Source of the DNA: Bdellovibrionales bacterium
GTDB taxonomy: Bacteria > Bdellovibrionota > UBA1018
DNA: 64,000 nucleotides
NCBI GenBank assembly: GCA_018266355.1
Contig: JAFEAP010000029.1
Span: forward strand, 78,305-142,304
Direction: 5' to 3'
The position numbers were made by a program, and so were the translations under genes. Within the stretch, counting starts at the first letter, position 1. Each line of letters begins with the position of its first letter. This document shows positions 37,070 to 48,769 of this stretch, one piece after another. The notes beneath the pieces were generated by a model that saw only the letters and a program-made list of their open reading frames with translations, was not told where the DNA came from and did no database searches.

Positions 37070-37629
37070 GCGTCGCCCGTTCCTATGCGAAAGCCCTGTT
37101 GGACGCCGCGACCGAATCCGGCTTGAAGTCGTCCGATCTCGACAAGATCGAAACCGAGCTGAACGAGTTCACCGCGGCGATGGGTTCCTCGCGCGAGCTG
37201 CACACCGCGCTCACGAGCCCGGTCATCTCGAACGGCGACAAAGGCTCGGTCGCCGAAGCGTTGACCGCGAAGATGGGGTTTTCGAAACTCACCTCGCAGT
37301 TCCTCACCCTCGTGGCGCGCAAAGGCCGCGGCCCGGCGATCGAAGACATCGCGGAAACGTTCACCGCGGTTCGTCTCGAGGGCGAAGGCGCCACGCTCGG
37401 CACGGTCGTCTCGGCTGACCCGCTGAAAAAAGAAGATCTCGAAGAGCTCGCGACGGCGTTTACCCGCAAGCTCGGGAAGAAAGTCGTCTTCAAATCGTCG
37501 GTCGACCAGAACCTGCTCGCCGGCCTCAAAGTCACCGTGAACGGGATCACCTACGACGGCTCTCTCCGTTCCCAGCTCCACCAACTTCGCGATCGCCTGG
37601 TTTACGGTAAACCGGCGACGACGCACTGA
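37066..37629 (+). CDS. atpH: ATP synthase F1 subunit delta
   Basis: Joins the peripheral stalk to the top of the alpha/beta hexamer. It is 187 residues with the helical N-terminal domain (RSYAKALLDAATESG) and the C-terminal LKVTVNGITYDGSLRSQL region typical of delta/OSCP. Start ATG 37066 overlaps the atpF stop by four bases. Confidence 0.93.
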   Translation: MSVARSYAKALLDAATESGLKSSDLDKIETELNEFTAAMGSSRELHTALTSPVISNGDKGSVAEALTAKMGFSKLTSQFLTLVARKGRGPAIEDIAETFTAVRLEGEGATLGTVVSADPLKKEDLEELATAFTRKLGKKVVFKSSVDQNLLAGLKVTVNGITYDGSLRSQLHQLRDRLVYGKPATTH

Positions 37630-37671
37630 TTTTCGATACCGTTTCTTTTTCAATACGAACCCGAGGTTCAA

Positions 37672-39177
37672 ATGCAAATCCGCCCAGAAGAAATCACTCA
37701 GATCCTGAAAACCCAGCTGAAAGACTTCGATAAGAAGCTCGACATCTCGGAAACCGGCTCCGTCATCTCCGTCGGCGACGGCGTCGCGAAGATCTACGGC
37801 CTCGAGAAGGCGATGGCCGGCGAGCTCGTCGATTTCGGCCAAGGCGTTTTCGGCATGGTTTTGAACCTCGAAGAAGAATCCGTCGGCGTCGCCATTCTCG
37901 GCGACGACACGCTCATCAAGGAAGGCTCTTCCGTCAAGCGTACCGGTAAGATCGTCCAAGTCCCGGTCGGCGAAGCGCTCTGCGGCCGCGTCGTGAACGC
38001 GCTCGCGTTTCCGATCGACGGAAAAGGCGACCTGAACGCGAAAGAAACTCGGAAGATCGAAATCAAGGCCCCGGGCATCGTCGCCCGCCAGTCGGTTTCG
38101 GAGCCGCTCCAAACCGGCATCAAGGCCATCGACTCGATGATTCCGATCGGCCGCGGCCAGCGCGAACTCATCATCGGCGACCGCCAAACCGGCAAAACCG
38201 CCGTCGCGCTCGACACGATCATCAACCAAAAGGGCCGTGGCGTTTATTGCATCTACGTCGCCATCGGCCAGAAGCAATCCACGGTCGCCCAGATCGTCGA
38301 TAAGCTCCGCCAATACGGCGCGCTCGACTACACGGTCGTCGTCGCCGCCACCGCCTCCGAGCAAGCGCCGATGCAGTTCATGGCCGCCTACACCGGCGTC
38401 ACGATCGGCGAATGGTTCCGCGACAACGGCAAGCACGCCCTCATCGTGTACGACGACTTGACGAAGCAAGCGCAAGCCTACCGCCAGCTCTCGCTCCTCC
38501 TTCGCCGCCCGCCGGGCCGCGAAGCCTATCCGGGCGACGTTTTCTATCTCCATAGCCGCCTGCTTGAGCGCGCCGCGAAGCTCTCCGACAAGATGGGCGG
38601 CGGATCGCTCACCGCGCTTCCGATCATCGAAACCCAAGCCGGCGACGTCTCGGCGTACATTCCGACGAACGTGATCTCGATCACCGACGGCCAGATCTTC
38701 CTCGAAACCGATCTTTTCAACTCCGGCGTTCGTCCGGCGGTTAACGTCGGTATCTCGGTTTCCCGCGTCGGCGGCGCCGCTCAGGTGAAGTCGATGAAGC
38801 AGGTTTCCGGTACGCTCCGCCTCGACCTCGCCCAATACCGCGAGAAGGCCGCGTTCGCCCAGTTCGGATCCGACCTCGACGCCGCGACCCAGAAGCAGCT
38901 CGCGCGCGGATCCCGCCTCGTCGAAATGCTGAAACAAGATCAGTACTCGCCGATGCCGGTCGAAGAGCAAGTGCTCATGGTTTACGCCGGCACGAAGGGC
39001 TACACGGACAAAATCGACACCAAGTCGCTCAAATCCTACGAAAAACAACTCCTCGAGTTCATGCACCGCAAGCACGCCGACGTGCTGAAGGATATGCAGA
39101 AGTCGAAGATCGAAGGCGCGCTCCAGTCGAAGCTGAACGACGCCCTCGAAGAATTCGGAAGCACCTTCTCGGCCTGA
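37672..39177 (+). CDS. atpA: ATP synthase F1 subunit alpha
   Basis: Non-catalytic nucleotide-binding subunit, 501 residues. P-loop [23 protein letters not shown], the [18 protein letters not shown] segment and arginine-finger region [11 protein letters not shown] are all present. Start ATG 37672 with GAGG seven bases upstream, 42 bases after atpH. Confidence 0.97.
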   Translation: MQIRPEEITQILKTQLKDFDKKLDISETGSVISVGDGVAKIYGLEKAMAGELVDFGQGVFGMVLNLEEESVGVAILGDDTLIKEGSSVKRTGKIVQVPVGEALCGRVVNALAFPIDGKGDLNAKETRKIEIKAPGIVARQSVSEPLQTGIKAIDSMIPIGRGQRELIIGDRQTGKTAVALDTIINQKGRGVYCIYVAIGQKQSTVAQIVDKLRQYGALDYTVVVAATASEQAPMQFMAAYTGVTIGEWFRDNGKHALIVYDDLTKQAQAYRQLSLLLRRPPGREAYPGDVFYLHSRLLERAAKLSDKMGGGSLTALPIIETQAGDVSAYIPTNVISITDGQIFLETDLFNSGVRPAVNVGISVSRVGGAAQVKSMKQVSGTLRLDLAQYREKAAFAQFGSDLDAATQKQLARGSRLVEMLKQDQYSPMPVEEQVLMVYAGTKGYTDKIDTKSLKSYEKQLLEFMHRKHADVLKDMQKSKIEGALQSKLNDALEEFGSTFSA

Positions 39178-39192
39178 AACGGTAGGTAGGAA

Positions 39193-40101
39193 ATGCCAAG
39201 TACTAAGGACCTAAAAAAGCGGATCGGCAGCGTGGTGAACACCCGCCAAACGACGAAAGCCATGAAGATGGTTTCGGCCGCGAAGCTTCGCCGCGCGCAG
39301 GATGCGATTCTCAGCAATCGTCCCTTCGCGAAGCAGGTTGGCTCCCTCGTCGAGCACATGCTCGGCGTTCCGGAAATCACGCTCACCTCGAACCTCCTCG
39401 ATCGCGACGGCACGACCGCCGCGATGGAAGGAAAGCGCCTTCTCCTGATCATCGTGACGTCGGATCGCGGCCTTTGCGCCGGATTCAACGCCAACGTGAT
39501 CAAGACGGCGGTCCGCTGGATGAAAGAGAACTCGAAGCACTACTCCGAGATCACGCTCTCGACGCTCGGTAAGCGCGGGAACGACTTCTTCCGTTCGCGG
39601 AAGCAGTACAAGCTCGGCGAATACTTCGACCAATACGGCGGGAAGGTCACCTTCAAGAAGGCTTCCGACCTCGCGAAGCACCTCGTCGGCGGTTTCAACG
39701 ACGGCCAATACGACGAAGTGAAGATCATCTACAACGAATTCAAGAACGCCGTCCTCCAGACCCCGGTCGTGGAAGACTACCTCCCGCTTCGCCCGAAGCC
39801 GGCGGAAAAGGCGACCGAGAGCTCCGAAACCATGGGAACCACGATCGTGAAGCCGAACGCGGACGAAGTCCTCGCCGCGCTCCTGCAGAAGCACTTCTCG
39901 ATCCAGATCTTCCGGATCATGCTCGAGTCCCAAGCGGGCGAGCACGGCGCGCGGATGTCGGCGATGGAAAACGCGACGAAAAACGCGAGCGAGATGATCA
40001 AGAAACTCACGATTCAATACAACAAACAACGCCAGGCCGGCATCACCAAGGAACTGCTCGAGATCATCGCGGGCAGCGAATCGGCGAAAGCCCAGGCTTG
40101 A
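39193..40101 (+). CDS. atpG: ATP synthase F1 subunit gamma
   Basis: Central rotor shaft, 302 residues. N-terminal helix LKKRIGSVVNTRQTTKAMKM and C-terminal helix ENATKNASEMIKKLTIQYNK are the conserved ends; SDRGLCAGFN lies between. Start ATG 39193 with TAGGTAGGA upstream. Confidence 0.96.
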   Translation: MPSTKDLKKRIGSVVNTRQTTKAMKMVSAAKLRRAQDAILSNRPFAKQVGSLVEHMLGVPEITLTSNLLDRDGTTAAMEGKRLLLIIVTSDRGLCAGFNANVIKTAVRWMKENSKHYSEITLSTLGKRGNDFFRSRKQYKLGEYFDQYGGKVTFKKASDLAKHLVGGFNDGQYDEVKIIYNEFKNAVLQTPVVEDYLPLRPKPAEKATESSETMGTTIVKPNADEVLAALLQKHFSIQIFRIMLESQAGEHGARMSAMENATKNASEMIKKLTIQYNKQRQAGITKELLEIIAGSESAKAQA

Positions 40102-41565
<1,464 letters not shown>

Positions 41566-41595
41566 TTCTGAAGACGTTCTAAAGTAGGAGCAATC

Positions 41596-42012
41596 ATGCT
41601 GCTTAACATCCTCTCTCCGGAAAAGCGCATCGCGAACGCGATCGAGGTCACCTCGGTCACGCTTCCGGGCAGCGAAGGTCAGATCCAGGTCCTGCCCGAA
41701 CACGCGGACATGATCGGGACGATCGAGACCGGTCCGTTCGCCTACCGCCCGACGACGGGCGCGGTGGTCTCCGGCGTGCTCAGCTCCGGCTTCTTCGAAG
41801 TCCGGAACGGCACGATCACGGTCGCGGCCGAAACCTGCGAACTCGTGGACGAGATCGACGTCAGCCGGGCGAAGCACGCCCAGTCGAAGGCGGAGGGAGC
41901 CCTTCAGGACCCCCAGCTCGACCCCGCGCTTTTCCAGAAATATGAGCGGAAGCTGCAGCGCGCGATCATTCGGCAACAAGCGGCGTCTCGCGAGTTCGCC
42001 TCGCTCGAGTAG
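41596..42012 (+). CDS. atpC: ATP synthase F1 subunit epsilon
   Basis: Rotor subunit that can inhibit hydrolysis, 138 residues: N-terminal beta sandwich (SLPG-like TLPGSEGQIQVLPEHADMIG) and a C-terminal two-helix segment rich in Ala, Lys and Arg. Start ATG 41596 with AGGAG upstream. A strong terminator follows 53 bases after the stop. Confidence 0.94.
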   Translation: MLLNILSPEKRIANAIEVTSVTLPGSEGQIQVLPEHADMIGTIETGPFAYRPTTGAVVSGVLSSGFFEVRNGTITVAAETCELVDEIDVSRAKHAQSKAEGALQDPQLDPALFQKYERKLQRAIIRQQAASREFASLE

Positions 42013-42065
42013 TCGACAGCGGTTTGGCGAATTAAAAAGCGAACGATTCGAAACTTTTAGCGGAG

Positions 42066-42094
42066 AGCCTTCAAGTATTGCTTGAGGGCTTTTT
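42066..42094 (+). terminator. Intrinsic terminator of the atpF'-atpC operon
   Basis: AGCCTTCAAG and CTTGAGGGCT form a 10-bp stem (one G-T pair) with loop TATTG, followed by TTTTCGTTTTT. Confidence 0.9.
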
Positions 42095-42210
42095 CGTTTT
42101 TGGACGTTTCGAACCGATCGAAGAGAGCCCCCGACTTGCTCGGAGCGAAAAAGGTGGTTACTCTTTTAGATAGGTTATTCATTTCTGTGGGTTCGATGGA
42201 ACGAGCTCTT

Positions 42211-45204
42211 ATGACGAAGTCGATCAGCCTTCGCGAATTAAGCCAATGGACGGCGGCCACCACGCTCGTTGCTGCCGGCTCGCTCGCGCTTTTTTCGGCG
42301 GCGACTCTCGATAAGCTCAGTCGCGGAGGCGACGTCGAGATCGACGTCAACGCGTTCCGGAAGCTCGGCTCGACTTCGCTCGCTCTCGATCGAACGGACG
42401 ACGAACGACTGATTCGCGAGGAGTCGCGGCTGATCGCCCAGGCCTCTTCGGCCGCGGCTGAAAAACTCCCCGCGACCCGAACCGCGTTCAAGCGGATTCG
42501 ACTCCACCCGAAAGTCGCTAAAAAAGCCGTAAAAAAGGCGGATATCGTCGCGCGCATCGAGGCGGCTCCGGCGCCGCTCGAAACCGCGGGCGTTCCCTCG
42601 GCCGAACGCCGCATGGCCGGAACTCCAATCGTCCTCTCCGCGGAAGACGCGGCCGAGATTTCCGCTCTCGAAACGGCGCAGGATCCTTTCGAGAGCCGCG
42701 CGCTCGCCCAGGTTTATCGGAATCTCCGATTCCAGTTCGTCACGGCCGTCGATCACGCGGACGCGCCGCTCATCGCGCAGGAGAAGGAAGAATTTCCCGC
42801 CGAGTCGATCGCGATCGCCCGTGAAGCCGGTGCGACCGAATACGACGAAGTGCCTGAGTTCCACGCCGAAGATTTCGTGATCCGCGAGGCGTCGAACGCG
42901 CTCGTCGCGGAGAACGAACCGTCGGAAATGGCCGCGCCGGTCGCCGTCGAAACGGCGCCCGCTAAGCTCGCTGGGGAATCGGATTCCGTTCCGCCTTCGG
43001 ATTCAGTGACGGTTTCCGCGTCAGTCGCCGAAAGGGCGCCCTCTCCGGAGAAAAAATTCGATCCGAGCGGTCCGACCGCGGATGCGGCGACGATGAATAC
43101 GCTCATCAAACCCGAAAAAGACTCGCGGAAGGAAGCCGCGCCGGTCGTCGCGGCGGTTTCTTCGCCGGGATTGGACCTCGTTCCGGATTCGGCGCCCGCA
43201 AAGGTGGATATTCGATCGGGCCTAACCGTGAATAGTCACGAAACCGAGGTTAAGCAGGCCACGGGGCCTCCGGAGACACCGAAAACCACTCAAATCGATT
43301 CTCCCACCTCACTCCAAGCGAAGAGTCCGTCCGGATTCGACGCTCCCCCCGAAACCCCTACTCAAATCACGCAAAATATCGCCAAAACCTCGCCGGAAAT
43401 GCCGGCGGTCACCGCGACGGATCTGAGTGAATACTCAAACGATCGCGCTTCCGTCTATCAAGGGATGCCCTCGGAAGGCGCGGACAGCGATGAGGAGTCG
43501 TCTGGGTATTCGGCGAATAATCAAACCGACGGCATCGTCGACGGGGATTTCACCGCTCGACCGACGGTCGTTACGAACCACGCTCTCGTGGGAGGCGCCT
43601 CTATTATTAAGTCCGCGCAGACGAACTCCAGTCTAACGATTGGAAACTCCGGTGGCGCCGGAGCGCGGAATTCCGGCGGCAGCGGGAACGTGCGGTCGAG
43701 GAAGATCCTCGGGAAAAACGTCAGCCCGAACGCGCTCGCTCCGAAAAAGAGCCAGACTCTCGCGGCGACGTTCGACCCGAACACCGGAGGCGAAGCGATC
43801 GTCGAAGCGGCTCCGCGAAAAAGCACTAAGAAGGAATACGGCTACGGCGTTTCGCGCGACGACCACGGCATTACGATCGACTGGAACGAAGACAAGGCGG
43901 ACGGCGGAAAGTACGCCGACACGTCGCTTGGCGGAAAAGTCTTCGTCGGACGTCCGGGCGAAGCGTTCGCGAATCTGCCGAACGGAAACAAGATCCTGAC
44001 CACGCAGTCGAGCGCTTCCGCCGGACCCGCGGAACCCGCGGTCGACACGAAGAAATGCGAAACCGCGCGCATCGGAATGGAGGCGTTCAATACCGGCGCC
44101 GAAAAAGAAGCGCTCTCGATTTGTCGTCGCGAGCTTTCCGTCGAAGGATCCCGCGAAGGACCCCAGGCGCGGTGGTGGGAGTCCTACGAAAACGAAGCCG
44201 AACACTGGCCGACGCTCTCGTACCAGAAGCCGGGCGCCGCAAGCGCGACGAACCGCACGCCGCTGCTCTCGACCGCTTCGATCCGTATCCTTTCCGCGAT
44301 TTCGAAGACGAACACGCACACCGGAACCGGCATCATCTTCGGAGAAGTCGCCAAAGGGCTCGAAATCCAACTCCTCGGACGTTCGGACTCGCCGATCTAT
44401 CTCGACAGCGGCATGAAGGTCTCGGCCGATTCGGCGACCTCGCGCCAATTCGTGTTTCTGAACGTGGCCCCCGGCCAACCGCTCCTCGTCGTGAAGGACC
44501 GCGAAAAGAACGTTTCCGGCGCGATCCCGCTCATCGTGAAGAGCGGCATGGCCACGAACCTAAAAGTTTCCGAACCGCGCGAAGCGGAGCTCGATCTCGT
44601 CGTTCTCGATGCGTCCGCCGCGAAGGAAACGCGGCTCGCGAATATGACCGCCGAAGTCATCGGCCAGCCGGGACGCCTCGGCGTCACCGACGCGAAGGGC
44701 GTCGTGAAGATCCGGAAGATCGCGGTATTCGACGACTTCCCGATCTACGTCGACGTATTGAAGAACGACAAGGGATACAAGAACCGTTTCCGAATTCGTC
44801 CGGCGGCGCTCGGCCGCGGGCCGCTGCCCTTCTTCTTCTTCGACGAAAAACGCGTCGGGGGATGGCTCGCCCAACTCGCCGGCGGCTTGAGCCCCTATAG
44901 TGGCCTCATCGCCGGTGTCGCCCCGGCGGCCGATCTGCCGAAGGCAAAGGGCGAATCGCGCTACCTGAAGATCGGCATCCTCGAAAAGAAGAGTTCCCTC
45001 GTTCCGGAACGCTACGTTCTCGACGAAAAGGAACGCCTCGTCTCGGAGTCGACTCTTCGGACCGGGCGGGCTCGCTACATCGGCGTGCAAATTCCCGAAG
45101 GTCCGGCGATCCCGACGATCGTCGACGAAAAAGGCGAAGTCCGCTGGTCGGAACTCGTCTACGCGCAGCCCGGCGTGATCAACGTCGTCAATCCCGAGCT
45201 CTGA
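42211..45204 (+). CDS. Large membrane-anchored protein with disordered middle, unknown
   Basis: Not recognised. Roughly 997 residues. An N-terminal hydrophobic anchor (TLVAAGSLALFSAATL) follows a short charged start. Next comes about 480 residues of low-complexity Ala/Pro/Glu/Ser/Thr-rich sequence, then a Gly/Ser/Asn patch (GNSGGAGARNSGGSGN). The C-terminal about 400 residues are ordered beta-type sequence with several short strand repeats, resembling carboxypeptidase-regulatory or Ig-like modules, and end RWSELVYAQPGVINVVNPEL. Two cysteines (KKCETAR and SICRREL) lie close together. The start is uncertain: ATG 42211 or ATG 42196. It follows the atp terminator, so it has its own promoter. A cell-envelope or surface-exposed role is inference. 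Confidence 0.78.
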   Translation: MTKSISLRELSQWTAATTLVAAGSLALFSAATLDKLSRGGDVEIDVNAFRKLGSTSLALDRTDDERLIREESRLIAQASSAAAEKLPATRTAFKRIRLHPKVAKKAVKKADIVARIEAAPAPLETAGVPSAERRMAGTPIVLSAEDAAEISALETAQDPFESRALAQVYRNLRFQFVTAVDHADAPLIAQEKEEFPAESIAIAREAGATEYDEVPEFHAEDFVIREASNALVAENEPSEMAAPVAVETAPAKLAGESDSVPPSDSVTVSASVAERAPSPEKKFDPSGPTADAATMNTLIKPEKDSRKEAAPVVAAVSSPGLDLVPDSAPAKVDIRSGLTVNSHETEVKQATGPPETPKTTQIDSPTSLQAKSPSGFDAPPETPTQITQNIAKTSPEMPAVTATDLSEYSNDRASVYQGMPSEGADSDEESSGYSANNQTDGIVDGDFTARPTVVTNHALVGGASIIKSAQTNSSLTIGNSGGAGARNSGGSGNVRSRKILGKNVSPNALAPKKSQTLAATFDPNTGGEAIVEAAPRKSTKKEYGYGVSRDDHGITIDWNEDKADGGKYADTSLGGKVFVGRPGEAFANLPNGNKILTTQSSASAGPAEPAVDTKKCETARIGMEAFNTGAEKEALSICRRELSVEGSREGPQARWWESYENEAEHWPTLSYQKPGAASATNRTPLLSTASIRILSAISKTNTHTGTGIIFGEVAKGLEIQLLGRSDSPIYLDSGMKVSADSATSRQFVFLNVAPGQPLLVVKDREKNVSGAIPLIVKSGMATNLKVSEPREAELDLVVLDASAAKETRLANMTAEVIGQPGRLGVTDAKGVVKIRKIAVFDDFPIYVDVLKNDKGYKNRFRIRPAALGRGPLPFFFFDEKRVGGWLAQLAGGLSPYSGLIAGVAPAADLPKAKGESRYLKIGILEKKSSLVPERYVLDEKERLVSESTLRTGRARYIGVQIPEGPAIPTIVDEKGEVRWSELVYAQPGVINVVNPEL

Positions 45205-45217
45205 GGCCAGAGCGAGC

Positions 45218-46615
45218 TCACCGTCGCCCGACGGAGGTCGGCGAGCCGCGACGCCCGCGGTCCTTCGCGAAACGGCGCGTGCGGGTCGGAGTGGACTTGA
45301 TCGCGGTGATCAGTTCGTCGATCTCGCCGTCGTTTCCGGGCAAGATCACATAGTAGCCCACCGGCAGGCGCGCGCGCAGGTTCCGAATATCGGGGTTGAA
45401 CACGCGGAAGTCCTGGATCGGAATCCCGTTCCGGCGGGCGTATTCGAGCGGGGTGATCGAGGCGTTCACGCGGTGGAAGGTGAGGGCCGGTGCGACCGGC
45501 AGCGGAGTATCCCCGTAAAAGAGATCCTTATAGGCCTCGGCGTGGAGAAGCGCGAGGAACTCGGCGTAGTAGTTCGAACTCGCGTAACCGAGCGTGCGGC
45601 GCTTGTTGTTCGAGCAAAGGGAAAAGAGCCGGCCGTCGATCGCCATGCCGCGCTGTTCGGGCGTGAGGTGCTTGATACCGGTGTAACCGTGATTATACGC
45701 CGTGATCGCGAGCGGCCAGTTCCCCGCGATGATCAGGTTCCGGCGCAGGAGGCGCGCGGCGGCGACCGTCGATTTCAGCGGCGAAAGGCGCTCGTCGATT
45801 CCGAGCGCCGGGTTCACCTTCATGTATTCCTTGCCCGACGCCGGCATGAACTGCCAGATCCCTTGGGCGCCGACCTTCGAATGCGCGCCGATGTTGAACG
45901 AGCTCTCGACGAGCGGGATGCGAGTGAGTTCCTTCGGCACGTCGAGTTCCTCGAAGATTTCTTCCATCTTCGGGAAGAACGTCTCCGCGGAAAGAAGTCC
46001 CTTCACGATCATGTCGCGTTGGCCGGTTTGGATGTGGAAGCCGCTGTTCCACTCGCGGATCGCATGCTTGTGATCGGAAACGGCGATGGAAGCGAGGATC
46101 TTCCGCTCGAGGGGAGTCAGCTTCGGGGAGTCGGCGCTCAATTTTTTCGTCTTTTTCGCCTTGCGGGCGAGCGAGGCGAAAGCCGCTCGGTATTCCGCCC
46201 GGTGTTTCTTCAATCGACGCTCGCGCATGATCTCGTAGGCGACCTGGTTCCGCGCCGAGCGCTTCAAGTCGCGGAAATCCATCACCTCGTAGATCACCTC
46301 GGGGTGTTTCTTGTCGAAAAAGACGGTCTGCTCGCTCGTGTATTCGGTATAGACCCGGAGCCAGAGCGAGACGGTGTTCCTGAGCGGGGCCGGAACCTTG
46401 AAGTTCTCGTCGATCCGGTTGTCGGCGTCGTTCAGCGCCATCTCGTGAACGTTCACCATCAGGGGCCCTTCGGAAGCGCGGGGAGCGGAGAACGCCCGAT
46501 CGGGATTGAACGGCCGATTAGAACTCAGGGACGAGCTCGACTCGTAGCCAGCCCATCCCGCGGAAGCGGAAAGAGCGGCGGCGAAGGCGATCAGGAGGGG
46601 GCGACGGGAAAACAT
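45218..46615 (-). CDS. Membrane-bound lytic murein transglycosylase (MltD-like)
   Basis: Cleaves the glycan strands of murein, releasing anhydro-muropeptides. It is 465 residues: signal peptide (FSRRPLLIAFAAALSASAGWA), a charged N-terminal region, then an SLT domain with catalytic Glu in RIPLVESSFN, HSKVGAQGIWQFMP and ITAYNHGYTG. The C-terminus has a LysM-like stretch (ITPLEYARRNGI...LPVGYYVILPG) and a basic end. The start is ATG 46615; a TTG at 46633 is in frame but less likely. Faces xseB on the other strand; 154 bases lie between. Confidence 0.88.
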   Translation of the reverse strand: MFSRRPLLIAFAAALSASAGWAGYESSSSLSSNRPFNPDRAFSAPRASEGPLMVNVHEMALNDADNRIDENFKVPAPLRNTVSLWLRVYTEYTSEQTVFFDKKHPEVIYEVMDFRDLKRSARNQVAYEIMRERRLKKHRAEYRAAFASLARKAKKTKKLSADSPKLTPLERKILASIAVSDHKHAIREWNSGFHIQTGQRDMIVKGLLSAETFFPKMEEIFEELDVPKELTRIPLVESSFNIGAHSKVGAQGIWQFMPASGKEYMKVNPALGIDERLSPLKSTVAAARLLRRNLIIAGNWPLAITAYNHGYTGIKHLTPEQRGMAIDGRLFSLCSNNKRRTLGYASSNYYAEFLALLHAEAYKDLFYGDTPLPVAPALTFHRVNASITPLEYARRNGIPIQDFRVFNPDIRNLRARLPVGYYVILPGNDGEIDELITAIKSTPTRTRRFAKDRGRRGSPTSVGRR

Positions 46616-46769
46616 CCGGGTTCCAGTGAGCAAATCCTTTGCCAGAACGCGTTATCCAAGTTACGGATATCGCTGGAGTGTTTTCCGCCCCCGGGTCTGA
46701 AACTGTCTAAGAAATCGACAGCCGGCCCAAAAGTGGCGACTTTTAATTTCGGAAGTTGAGGTTGAATTC

Positions 46770-47018
46770 ATGACCGCCGCGAACCCCACCCAAGCCACCG
46801 ATCTGCCCTTCGAAAAGGCGTTCGCGCAGCTCCAGGAGCTCGTGAAAAAACTCGAAGGCGGGACGCTGCCCCTCGAGGAATCGCTGAAGGCCTTCGAAGA
46901 GGGCGTTCGCCTCACCCGACAATGCCAGGAATCGCTCTCGGCCGCCGAATTGAAGGTCGAGCAGCTGCTGAAGATCGGCGCCGACGGGAAAACCCAGACG
47001 AAGCCCTTCGAAGAGTAA
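46770..47018 (+). CDS. xseB: Exodeoxyribonuclease VII small subunit
   Basis: 82-residue helical protein that pairs with XseA. The family core FEKAFAQLQELVKKLEGG, LPLEESLKAFEEG and CQESLSAAELKVEQL is clear. Start ATG 46770. xseA is not in the window; the xseB-dxs order (with ispA often between) is common in proteobacteria. Confidence 0.94.
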   Translation: MTAANPTQATDLPFEKAFAQLQELVKKLEGGTLPLEESLKAFEEGVRLTRQCQESLSAAELKVEQLLKIGADGKTQTKPFEE

Positions 47019-47026
47019 GTCGTCCG

Positions 47027-48766
47027 ATGCTCGCGAACCGGAATCTTCCCGCCGATCTGAAGGCGATGAACACCGAGGAACTCTCCGCGCTCTGCGAAGA
47101 GATCCGCCAGGAGATCGTCGCGACCTGCCTGAAGAACGGCGGGCACCTCGGCGCGAGCCTCGGGACGGTCGAGATCGCCGTCGCGCTCCACCGGATCTTC
47201 GATTCCCCGAAAGATAAACTCGTATGGGACGTCGGGCACCAAGCGTACGCGCATAAACTCCTGACCGGACGAGCCGCCCGTTTCGGAACGCTACGCACGC
47301 ACGGGGGACTTTCCGGATTTCTCGCGCGCGAAGAAAGCGCGCACGACGTCTTCGGCGCGGGCCATAGCAGCACTTCGCTCTCGGCCGCTCTCGGCTTCGC
47401 GTACCGCAGCGACGACTGGACGGTCGCCGTGATCGGGGACGGAGGTCTCACCGCGGGCGTCGCGTTCGAGGCGATGAACAACATCCAGTCGCCGAACCAC
47501 TTCGGCCCGCTCCTCGTCATCCTGAACGATAATCAGATGTCGATCTCGGAAAACGTCGGAGGAATCCATCACCTCCTCTCGAACGGTCAAGGCGCGGACT
47601 ACTTCCACCTCTTCGGCTTCGATTACGTCGGTCCCGCGAGCGGCCACGACCTTCCGACGCTCCTTGCGACGTTGAACGGAATTCGGGAAGCGCGCCCCGC
47701 GCGTCCGATTCTCCTTCATTTGATGACCCAGAAAGGGAAGGGATATTCGCCCGCCGAGGCGAGACCTGCTCTCTATCACGGAGTCGGCCCGGCCCAACCC
47801 TCGGACGTCTCCGGAAAGACCGCGCCGAGCGGAGAGCGGGCGACGTCGACCGAGAAGGCGTGGAGCGATCTTTTTTGTAGCGCGCTCATCCGAGCCGCCG
47901 AGAAGGATCCGAAGATCGTCGCGATCACCGCGGCGATGAGCGACGGAACGGGATTGCTCCCGTTCGCCTCCCGGTTCCCGGATCGTTTTTTCGACGTCGG
48001 GATCGCCGAGCCTCACGCGGCCACGTTCGCGGCCGGACTCGCGGCGAACGGGTGGAAACCCGTGTGCGCGATCTATTCGACGTTCCTCCAGCGCTCCTTC
48101 GACGCGATCATTCACGACATCGCCCTCCAAAACCTTCCGGTCGTCTTCGCGGTCGACCGCGCGGGACTCGTCGGTGCGGACGGTCCGACCCACCACGGAG
48201 TCTTCGATCTCGCCTACACGGGGCTTATCCCGGGCACTCGGATCTACACTCCGGAGGTCGCGGGGGATCTCGAAGGAGCGCTCGGCGCGGCGCTGACCGG
48301 AAACGGAGCCGCGTTCATCCGGTATCCGCGCGGAAAGGCCGCCGAAGCCTCCGTTCCCTATTCGGCGGTACGCAGGGGAGGCGCGAGCGTCGACTCCGCG
48401 GCGAAAAAAGTCCTCATCAGTTACGGACCGATCGGCGTCCGGGTGAAGAAGATTCTCTCCGGCTTGGACCCGTCGGTGACGGCGAAGGTCGCCCACTTTT
48501 CCGTAATCGAAGCGAAACCAACCCCGAACGAAGTGGTCGATTTCCTCGAGAAAAACGCGGGAACGATCGTCGAAGCGATTTTCTTCGAGGACGGCGTTCG
48601 TCACGGAAGCCTTTCGGTCGACGTCGCTTCGCGGGTTCCGAGCTTGAAGATTCGAACGTTCACTTATCCCGACCGCTTCCTTCCCCACGGAAACGTGCCC
48701 GAGATCGAACGCGAGTTCGGTCGTACCGACGAAGCGATCGCGCAGGCGATTCGCGCAGGACTCTAA
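47027..48766 (+). CDS. dxs: 1-deoxy-D-xylulose-5-phosphate synthase
   Basis: Thiamine-diphosphate enzyme opening the MEP isoprenoid pathway from pyruvate and glyceraldehyde 3-phosphate; 579 residues, slightly short for the family. Motifs: WDVGHQAYAHKLLTGR, GAGHSSTSLSAALG, ThDP/Mg motif GDGGLTAGVAFEAMNN, and DRAGLVGADGPTHHGVFD. Start ATG 47027, eight bases after xseB; the frame is open further upstream but that part is antisense-like shadow of xseB. tlyA follows four bases after. Confidence 0.95.
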   Translation: MLANRNLPADLKAMNTEELSALCEEIRQEIVATCLKNGGHLGASLGTVEIAVALHRIFDSPKDKLVWDVGHQAYAHKLLTGRAARFGTLRTHGGLSGFLAREESAHDVFGAGHSSTSLSAALGFAYRSDDWTVAVIGDGGLTAGVAFEAMNNIQSPNHFGPLLVILNDNQMSISENVGGIHHLLSNGQGADYFHLFGFDYVGPASGHDLPTLLATLNGIREARPARPILLHLMTQKGKGYSPAEARPALYHGVGPAQPSDVSGKTAPSGERATSTEKAWSDLFCSALIRAAEKDPKIVAITAAMSDGTGLLPFASRFPDRFFDVGIAEPHAATFAAGLAANGWKPVCAIYSTFLQRSFDAIIHDIALQNLPVVFAVDRAGLVGADGPTHHGVFDLAYTGLIPGTRIYTPEVAGDLEGALGAALTGNGAAFIRYPRGKAAEASVPYSAVRRGGASVDSAAKKVLISYGPIGVRVKKILSGLDPSVTAKVAHFSVIEAKPTPNEVVDFLEKNAGTIVEAIFFEDGVRHGSLSVDVASRVPSLKIRTFTYPDRFLPHGNVPEIEREFGRTDEAIAQAIRAGL

Positions 48767-48769
48767 CCG

